From positions 1 through 10,148 of the forward strand of contig JADFLK010000048.1 of the NCBI GenBank assembly GCA_022564455.1: a DNA stretch of 10,148 nucleotides, read 5' to 3'. Both the position numbers and the translations under genes were made by a program. Below, in pieces: positions 5,383-10,148 of the stretch. Origin of the DNA: Bacteroidota bacterium. Its GTDB lineage: Bacteria > Bacteroidota > Rhodothermia > Rhodothermales > Rubricoccaceae. Below the pieces are notes generated by a model that was given only the letters and a program-made list of their open reading frames with translations, was not told the origin of the DNA and searched no databases. Every line of letters starts with the position of its first letter. Within the stretch, counting starts at the first letter, position 1.

Positions 5383-6666
5383 ATGCGTATTCGCTACATC
5401 GCCCTCCTCCTCTTCCTCCCCATTGTTGTACGTGCGCAACCTGATACAACAGCCGACGTGCCCGTTCGGCGGGTTGTCCTCTTCACGAGCGGCGTCGGCT
5501 ACTTCGAGCACGAGGGCTCCATCAGCGGTGATACCGACGTAGTGCTTCGGTTCTCGGAGCGCACCTTAAACGACGTGCTAAAATCGCTGGTGATTGAGGA
5601 CCACGGAGGCAGGATCGCCGGAGTTACGTATCCCTCCGAAGCACCCATTGGGCGAACACTTGGAGCCTTCGCCGTCAACCTGACCAACGCCACGTCGCTT
5701 TCGAGCGTGCTTGGCCAGCTTCGCGGCGCAGAAGTGGAAGTGGATTCGCCGGATGGGCGCGTACGCGGAACGGTGCTGGGCGTCAGCAACCAGCAATTTG
5801 CCGTGGGTCAGACAGTGGTTACGGCTCCGGTGCTCACGGTGATGTCGAGAGACGGGTTGAGGAATGTCCGCCTGGATACGGCTCGCGGCGTGCAGCTTGT
5901 CGATCCCTTGCTCCGGCAGGAGTTGATGCGCGCCCTGGAAGCCCTCGCCAATGCCCGGAGTACCGACCAGAAACCTATGCACCTCCAGTTCAGGGGCGGT
6001 GGGCACCGAACGGTTCGGTTTGGCTACGTCATCGAGTCGCCCGTGTGGAAGACCAGCTACCGCCTGATCCTTCCCGATGAAGACGAGGGAGAAGGCACAC
6101 TGCAAGGCTGGGCGCTGGTAGAGAACCCCACCGAAAGCGACTGGACTAACGTTGAGCTATCGCTGGTGAGTGGGCAGCCTATTTCGTTTGTCCAGGATCT
6201 GTATACGCCGCTCTACATATCCCGGCCGGTTGTGCAGGTAAAAACCAACGGCCTGGTAGCCCCACAACGCTACCAGGAGGGCGTGGGGCCGGCAACGGAT
6301 GAGGTTTCGGGAGCCTACGAACGTCCGCTCATTCAGAGGGATGCGATTGGCGTACCTAGGGTTGTTTCCGAACAAGAGCGCCTCATCGGCACGATAGATC
6401 CACGTTACGGCGACGCCATGTCAGGCGTAATCGATATTACCACCATCGCTGCAACCGGCACCTCCGGAGATATCGGCGAGTTCTTCCAGTATTCGCTGGG
6501 TGAAGTCACCCTCCCGAGGCACGGCTCGGCCATGCTGCCCATCGTGGCCGACGCTGTTCGTGTGGAGCGGCTAAGCATTTACAACGAGTCAGTGATGGAG
6601 CGCAATGCCATGCGTGGCGTTCGCCTGACCAATACGACGGACAAGTACCTGCTCGGCGGCCCATGA
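5383..6666 (+). CDS. DUF4139 protein, N-terminal part (split gene)
   Basis: The 427-residue product starts with a signal peptide (hydrophobic 5-16, likely cleaved after VRA at 16-18), so it is exported. An N-terminal beta domain follows (RRVVLFTSGVGYFEHEG, 29-45; LNDVLKSLVIED, 62-73). The DUF4139 core begins near 210, with VWKTSYRLIL (221-230) and ALVENPTESDWTNVELSLVSG (244-264). Residues about 295-360 form a variable segment with an odd resemblance to TonB plug domains (see findings). GEFFQYSLGEVTLP (365-378) and LSIYNESV (397-404) resume the core. The frame stops at TGA 6664-6666, inside the core. The remainder of the same domain continues in the -1 frame from ATG 6663, sharing the four bases ATGA. 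The family's molecular role is unknown. Either this is one frameshifted gene, or the halves are made separately or joined by frameshifting. Confidence 0.9.
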   Translation: MRIRYIALLLFLPIVVRAQPDTTADVPVRRVVLFTSGVGYFEHEGSISGDTDVVLRFSERTLNDVLKSLVIEDHGGRIAGVTYPSEAPIGRTLGAFAVNLTNATSLSSVLGQLRGAEVEVDSPDGRVRGTVLGVSNQQFAVGQTVVTAPVLTVMSRDGLRNVRLDTARGVQLVDPLLRQELMRALEALANARSTDQKPMHLQFRGGGHRTVRFGYVIESPVWKTSYRLILPDEDEGEGTLQGWALVENPTESDWTNVELSLVSGQPISFVQDLYTPLYISRPVVQVKTNGLVAPQRYQEGVGPATDEVSGAYERPLIQRDAIGVPRVVSEQERLIGTIDPRYGDAMSGVIDITTIAATGTSGDIGEFFQYSLGEVTLPRHGSAMLPIVADAVRVERLSIYNESVMERNAMRGVRLTNTTDKYLLGGP

Positions 6667-7427
6667 CTGTTTTTGACGAGGGGTATGCCGGGGATGCGTT
6701 GCTCGACGACCTCAAACCGGGCAGGGATCGATTGCTCTCCTTCGCCATCGATCAGGATTTGATCATCGATGCAAGCCCCCAATCGTCCGGCCCCAGTCGG
6801 GTCGTAACAGGGCGCATTGTGGATGGCATCCTGCGCTTGCAACGCCGAACGATTTACGAGAGGTCATACCGGATTACGAACCGCGGGGACTCGCCGCGTA
6901 CGATCCTGATTGAGCACAACCGGCGGGCTGGCACCGAACTCATTGACACGCCCGAACCTGTTGAGCAGGTTGGCCAGTTGGATCGCTACCGCATTGAATT
7001 GGCGCCCAACGGGCGCGATACGTTGCGCGTTCGTGAGTCAATCACGGCGGGCGAGCGCATCGTCCTTCAAAACCAGAACCTGTCCACGCTGACGCTGTAT
7101 GCAGCGAGCAACTCCGGCTTGCCGGCCACCGTGCGGCAAGCCATCCAGCAGGCTGTGAGGCTGCGCCAAGACTGGGCGGAAACTGAGCGTGAGATCGCAA
7201 CTCTGGAAACGGAGCTGGCTGAGATTACGCAAGACCAGGAGCGCATTCGCGGTAACATGACGGCCGTACAAGCGGGAACTGCCTACTACCGCCGCCTGCT
7301 TCGGAAACTGGACGAGCAGGAGACGCACATCGACCGAAATGGCGCCGAGATTGAGCGGCTCCGCGAACTCGCCTCGCGGCAGGAGCGGACCTTCCGCAAC
7401 TACCTCAGGAATCTGGATATGGGGTGA
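6663..7427 (+). CDS. DUF4139 protein, C-terminal part (split gene)
   Basis: The 254-residue frame opens with MTVFDEGYAGDALLDDLKPG (1-20), which in intact relatives follows directly on the GGP with which the upstream frame ends. It then gives LLSFAIDQD (24-32), RSYRITNRGD (67-76) and ILIEHNRR (81-88), typical of the DUF4139 core. Residues about 155-250 form a long charged helical coiled coil (LRQDWAETEREIATLETELAE and after), common at the end of these proteins. There is no signal peptide of its own, so export would need fusion to the upstream part. As an independent start, ATG 6663 has only a weak GGCGG five bases before it. Joined, the two parts make about 681 residues, a normal family length by my recollection. 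It ends three bases before the end of the convergent lipoprotein gene. Confidence 0.88.
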   Translation: MTVFDEGYAGDALLDDLKPGRDRLLSFAIDQDLIIDASPQSSGPSRVVTGRIVDGILRLQRRTIYERSYRITNRGDSPRTILIEHNRRAGTELIDTPEPVEQVGQLDRYRIELAPNGRDTLRVRESITAGERIVLQNQNLSTLTLYAASNSGLPATVRQAIQQAVRLRQDWAETEREIATLETELAEITQDQERIRGNMTAVQAGTAYYRRLLRKLDEQETHIDRNGAEIERLRELASRQERTFRNYLRNLDMG

Positions 7428-7430
7428 GCC

Positions 7431-7452
7431 CTACGGAAGCGGGCCCCCGTAG
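7431..7452. terminator. Hairpin at the convergent gene ends
   Basis: CTACGG (7431-7436) and CCGTAG (7447-7452) form a perfect 6-bp stem over the last codons and stop of the interrupted lipoprotein gene, four bases after the end of the DUF4139 gene. It could slow transcription from both sides, but no T tract follows on either strand, so terminator function is doubtful. Confidence 0.25.
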
Positions 7453-8204
7453 CTCTCCAAAAACTCGACAGCGCCGTCGACCGTAACGCGAAATCGCCAA
7501 TAGTGGCGTAGCGCACAACCCGACGGACAGTCGCCGAATCCCCTTGAGTACGCAAGATCAATAGCTTCATCATGGGGCGCCAGTTCAATGGTATCACCAT
7601 CTCCTAGATACGTTACCGGATACGCATATCGAATACCCTCAGTACCCTCTAATCCGGCTGAAAGTGCCCACATATTCCTCGCCTCCTCTGAATACAAGCG
7701 TGCTAGTGGGAAGGAGTCGTCAGGATCAAACGGCTCTTCAAGATTTAGTGCCCATTCCTGAGTTATTTGATCTATTTCAAGATTACCAGTTAGGATCTCT
7801 CCATCCACCCACGCCTGGATCCAGTCGGCATCGGACTCAACTCTGATGAGAAGACGGTGAACAGAGTACCGGTGGAATGGATGGATGTCGAACTGCACGA
7901 TTACACTGTCTCGAGCAGGAACGCCACGTGCATGCCAAACGTGCCCGAGCGCATTCTAAAACGCCTCACGGAGCGCTTCTGGAAGCACTATTCCTGCCAA
8001 GTCTCCTTCGACTCCTCGTAACACCTGGAAAGTGAGGAGCGCCGCATCTTCGACGTATTGCTGTGCAACGGAATCGGGAAGCACAGGAGTAGCAGCAATG
8101 TTGGGGAAGCCATAAGCAGTCGTCGGGCCACTTGGCGACTCCGTAGAGTCGCAAGCGCCGAGTAAGATGACTCCCACAAGCAGTATGGGTATCGAGCGAA
8201 TCAT
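7431..8204 (-). pseudogene. Lipoprotein of unknown function interrupted by an in-frame TAG
   Basis: One frame runs from ATG 8204 to TAG 7431-7433 and is broken only by TAG at 7956-7958 (codon 83). The N-terminus is a clear lipoprotein signal: MIRSIPILLVGVILLGAC with lipobox LGAC and lipid-anchored Cys18. The reading continues after the stop with protein-like sequence (NALGHVWHARGVPARDSV, then FDIHPFHRYSVHRLLI), a YLGDGDTIEL segment and a C-terminal GDCPSGC two-cysteine motif (Cys209 and Cys213 in through-numbering). TAG differs by one base from both Tyr codons, and Tyr would suit the site. A GTG at 7898 could only start a signal-less C-terminal fragment. I recall similar uncharacterised lipoproteins in this bacterial group, but have no function to offer. 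The alternatives are an assembly error or stop-codon readthrough. Divergent from the phosphatase gene, with a 118-base gap. Confidence 0.8.
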
Positions 8205-8322
8205 GTGTCAAGTCAATAGACCGATAAAAACTACAACAGCACAGCCGCATCTTCAGTCCATTTCCAACGCCCTCATTGGGTACCCCGCTGACTTAGTTTG
8301 CCGACCGATTTCATCGCACCCG

Positions 8323-9342
8323 ATGCTGAACCGGCTCCTAATCCTGCTCACCGCCCTCCTGACAATCTCGGCAGGATGCAGCCCACGTCCGCGCTCGATT
8401 CCGCTGGAAGACCTTCCTCCTCCCTTTTCGCCGGAGGCGCTCAACTTCATTGTGGTCGGAGACTGGGGGCGCGACGGCTTTTTCAACCAGCGCGACGTAG
8501 CAGAACAGATGGGCGAGACGGCTGCTGAGATCCAGAGCCGCTTCGTTATCTCCACCGGCGACAACTTTTATCCGTCGGGCGTGGATGATTTGAACGATTT
8601 CAAGTGGGTGACATCCTTCGAACGGATCTATTCCGCGCCGTCACTGCGAACGCCGTGGTACCCCGTCCTGGGCAACCACGACTGGCGGGGCAACGTGGAC
8701 GCGCAGATCGAGTATTCGGCCTACAGTGACATGTGGACGATGCCCTCTCGCTATTACGCGCGTGAAATACCCGTCGCAGATTCTCTGAACGCCCTGTTTG
8801 TTTTCATCGACACAACACCGATAGTTGACGCAGATCATGCGCATATCTATCCTCAATCTGAAAGGTGGCTTAAGAGCAGGCAGCTTCAGTGGATTGACAG
8901 CACCCTGGTCGCGAGCAACGCACCGTGGAAAATCGTTGTGGGGCACCACCCGGTGTACGTGGCTAGTTCCAAGTATGAGGACAATCTGGACCTCATCCGC
9001 GACCTCGTCCCCATCATGGAGCGACACGGTGTTCAGGCGTACTTCTCGGGGCACGACCACAACCTCCAGCACCTTCGTGTCGCCGACAGCAGCATCAACT
9101 ACTTCGTGTCGGGCGCAGGGTCACTAACCCGCGCTGTCGACCGCGACAATCCGCATGCCCTTTTCGCCCTGCGTGTGCCGGGCTTCATGGCCGTGTCGCT
9201 CACGCCGGAGGAAATGTTTGTCAAAGCTCTCGACGAACACGGCCATCTGTACTACTTCACGAACGTGCAGGTCGGTAGCGCGGCAGAACCGGAATCCGCG
9301 TTGGCCGCAGAGCCTCAGACACCGAGCCAAAGAACTCGGTAG
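8323..9342 (+). CDS. Purple-acid-phosphatase-like (TRAP-type) metallophosphoesterase lipoprotein
   Basis: The 339-residue product belongs to the calcineurin-like phosphoesterase superfamily and most resembles tartrate-resistant (type 5) acid phosphatases, which hydrolyse phosphomonoesters with a binuclear metal centre. All seven ligands appear present: Asp47 (VVGDWGRDG), Asp80 and Tyr83 (STGDNFY; the Tyr is typical of purple acid phosphatases), Asn118 (VLGNHDWRGN), His208 (VVGHHPVY), and His244 and His246 (SGHDHNLQH). ATG 8323 was chosen because it begins a signal sequence with a lipobox-like SAGC and Cys19, implying a lipid anchor outside the inner membrane. The earlier in-frame start at 8167 would place 52 unrelated residues before that signal and overlap the divergent lipoprotein gene. 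The C-terminal ~20 residues are Ala/Glu/Pro-rich. The natural substrate is unknown; phosphate scavenging is a reasonable inference. Confidence 0.93.
   Translation: MLNRLLILLTALLTISAGCSPRPRSIPLEDLPPPFSPEALNFIVVGDWGRDGFFNQRDVAEQMGETAAEIQSRFVISTGDNFYPSGVDDLNDFKWVTSFERIYSAPSLRTPWYPVLGNHDWRGNVDAQIEYSAYSDMWTMPSRYYAREIPVADSLNALFVFIDTTPIVDADHAHIYPQSERWLKSRQLQWIDSTLVASNAPWKIVVGHHPVYVASSKYEDNLDLIRDLVPIMERHGVQAYFSGHDHNLQHLRVADSSINYFVSGAGSLTRAVDRDNPHALFALRVPGFMAVSLTPEEMFVKALDEHGHLYYFTNVQVGSAAEPESALAAEPQTPSQRTR
9321..9340 (+). terminator. Weak hairpin at the end of the phosphatase gene
   Basis: ACCGAG (9321-9326) and CTCGGT (9335-9340) pair perfectly across an eight-base loop and cover the last codons before the stop. 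No T run follows; the next bases are AGTCCTCCCTT. Its place between two convergent genes whose ends are nine bases apart is suggestive, but the structure alone is weak evidence. Confidence 0.25.
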
Positions 9343-9351
9343 TCCTCCCTT

Positions 9352-9627
9352 CTATTCCTCGGAAGGACGCGGCCGCGCACGAGAGGCCCGATGGCCTTCG
9401 ACCCATTCAATCATCTCGTCGTAGGCCTGCTGGCACAGCCAGACTTTCCCGTCGGTGTAGGCCGGGCGCAGGTAGTAAGTCCCTTTTCGGTGCAAGGGCT
9501 TTCCGTACGCAAAGCAGGTTTCGGAAGCCGGCGAGCCATCCGTGCGATGCCACCTGGCCCGTTTCCAGGGACGCATTGCCAGTGCTTCCCAGAATGCCGA
9601 GTCGTATTCAGGCCGAACGGACGACAT
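9352..9627 (-). CDS. Small hypothetical protein with two cysteines
   Basis: I do not recognise this 91-residue protein. The centre reads ETCFAYGKPLHRKGTYYLRP (36-55), then KVWLCQQAYDEMIEWVEGH (61-79), and the tail is Arg/Pro-rich. The spacing of CFAYGKPL and WLCQQA resembles a small zinc ribbon (CxxC...CxxC) in which the second cysteine of each pair is replaced (Tyr41, Ala68); only Cys38 and Cys65 remain. That reading is speculative. It has no signal peptide. ATG 9627 is used; no Shine-Dalgarno is visible. It starts 11 bases after the stop of the PspB-like gene on the same strand, so the two are probably co-transcribed. Confidence 0.7.
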   Translation of the reverse strand: MSSVRPEYDSAFWEALAMRPWKRARWHRTDGSPASETCFAYGKPLHRKGTYYLRPAYTDGKVWLCQQAYDEMIEWVEGHRASRARPRPSEE

Positions 9628-9638
9628 GCCATCGCTGA

Positions 9639-9974
9639 TTAGTTCCGAACGCGACGGCTGGCAACGGCGAATTCTTCCTCTTCGTCGTCGAACTCGGCAA
9701 ACTCATCGCCGAGGAGTGGGCTCCGAGGTTCTTCAAGCATCCTCGCCGACTCGTCGTCGCCTTCTGAATCTTCAACACGATCCAGTAGCGGCTGCACGGC
9801 TCTTCGTACTGCATCTTCGATCATGACTTCCAGTTCACTGGTCCGCAAGGCTGGGCCTTCGCGCTCGCTCTTGCTGCGGTACTTGGCCTCCTTGATCCGT
9901 CTGATGTTGTAAAGAATGATGGCAGGCAACAAGACGCAGACCATCACGACGGTTAAAAAAATGAAGAAGTCCAT
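9639..9974 (-). CDS. PspB-like single-span membrane protein
   Basis: The 111-residue product has one N-terminal membrane span (FFIFLTVVMVCVLLPAIIL, 3-21). A basic stretch (NIRRIKEAKYRSKSE, 23-37) implies a cytoplasmic C-terminus, then a helix (SELEVMIEDAVRRAVQPLLDRVED, about 46-69) and a very acidic tail (about 70-101). The layout of a short span, basic anchor and helix resembles phage-shock protein B, an envelope-stress regulator partner. Sequence likeness is weak, and no pspA or pspC is in the window, so I do not assign the symbol. ATG 9974 was chosen because the span starts at once; the in-frame start at 10100 adds 42 residues of low-quality sequence. It probably forms a two-gene unit with the small cysteine protein 11 bases downstream. 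Confidence 0.75.
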   Translation of the reverse strand: MDFFIFLTVVMVCVLLPAIILYNIRRIKEAKYRSKSEREGPALRTSELEVMIEDAVRRAVQPLLDRVEDSEGDDESARMLEEPRSPLLGDEFAEFDDEEEEFAVASRRVRN

Positions 9975-10095
9975 AACGGCGAAAGGTTGTGAGATGATGC
10001 GGGGTACGCCTGTAAACCCTTGGGGTTGCGCTCTAAGCTGCGCTTCGGGTTGTGCCGACGTGAGAACGGGAAGCAGTAAACGCCACCCACAGGAC

Positions 10096-10107
10096 AGCAA
10101 CGTTGCT
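10096..10107. promoter_or_regulatory. Perfect 12-bp palindrome upstream of the PspB-like gene
   Basis: AGCAACGTTGCT reads the same on both strands and lies about 120 bases before the PspB-like start, in a non-coding stretch (9975-10148). It has the form of a dimeric repressor or activator site, but one copy of a 12-mer may be chance. I see no clear promoter hexamers beside it. Confidence 0.2.
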
Positions 10108-10148
10108 TCTCGGCATCACCTGCCGTTTTACGCTATTTTGCGCGCCCA

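Noticed and set aside
8205..8322. TTAGTTTG at 8293-8300 as a Bacteroidota-type -7 promoter element
   Set aside because: It misses the TAnnTTTG consensus by one base and there is no -33 TTTG at the right distance; too weak to list.
9975..10148. Extension of the PspB-like protein to the start at 10100
   Set aside because: The added 42 residues are low-quality sequence, and the membrane span begins directly at the ATG at 9974.

Overview
The window looks like a chromosomal segment from a GC-rich (my estimate is around 60 %) Gram-negative bacterium of the Bacteroidota/Rhodothermota type. The reasons are indirect: lipoproteins with lipoboxes, a DUF4139 surface-type protein, a purple-acid-phosphatase-like lipoprotein, PspB-like and DivIVA-domain proteins, and start codons that mostly lack a Shine-Dalgarno sequence. 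The taxonomic call is inference from protein style, not from a marker gene. There are no rRNA, tRNA, CRISPR, phage or insertion-sequence signatures.

Left part (about 1-4300), minus strand, reading right to left. A YggS/YlmE-family PLP-binding protein (4297-3554) is followed by a probable weak terminator. Next come a long DivIVA-domain coiled-coil protein with a Pro/Glu-rich repetitive tail (3407-1893), a trimeric-type purine nucleoside phosphorylase (1751-912) and an unrecognised acidic protein (859-104). The YggS-DivIVA pair resembles the ylmE...divIVA part of the Gram-positive division cluster. The left edge carries two adjacent GC-rich hairpins, the second followed by a short T tract.

Middle (about 4300-7430), plus strand, divergent from yggS. 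It holds a possible small ORF (4468-4680), a DinB-like three-histidine protein (4740-5273), and a secreted DUF4139 protein split at 6663-6666 into two reading frames that meet exactly at an ATGA stop/start overlap. The two halves together make one normal-looking protein of about 681 residues.

Right part (about 7430-10148). A lipoprotein gene on the minus strand (8204-7431) is interrupted by a single in-frame TAG and ends 3 bases from the split DUF4139 gene. It is divergent from a purple-acid-phosphatase-like lipoprotein (8323-9342). Finally, on the minus strand, come a PspB-like single-span membrane protein (9974-9639) and a small two-cysteine protein (9627-9352), separated by 11 bases.

Most genes are ordinary housekeeping or envelope functions, and I see no convincing new multi-gene system. 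The most checkable oddities are the ATGA-split DUF4139 gene, a TonB-plug-like segment inside that protein, the nonsense-interrupted lipoprotein next to it, the YggS-DivIVA linkage, and a five-tract G-quadruplex motif touching the phosphorylase start codon.
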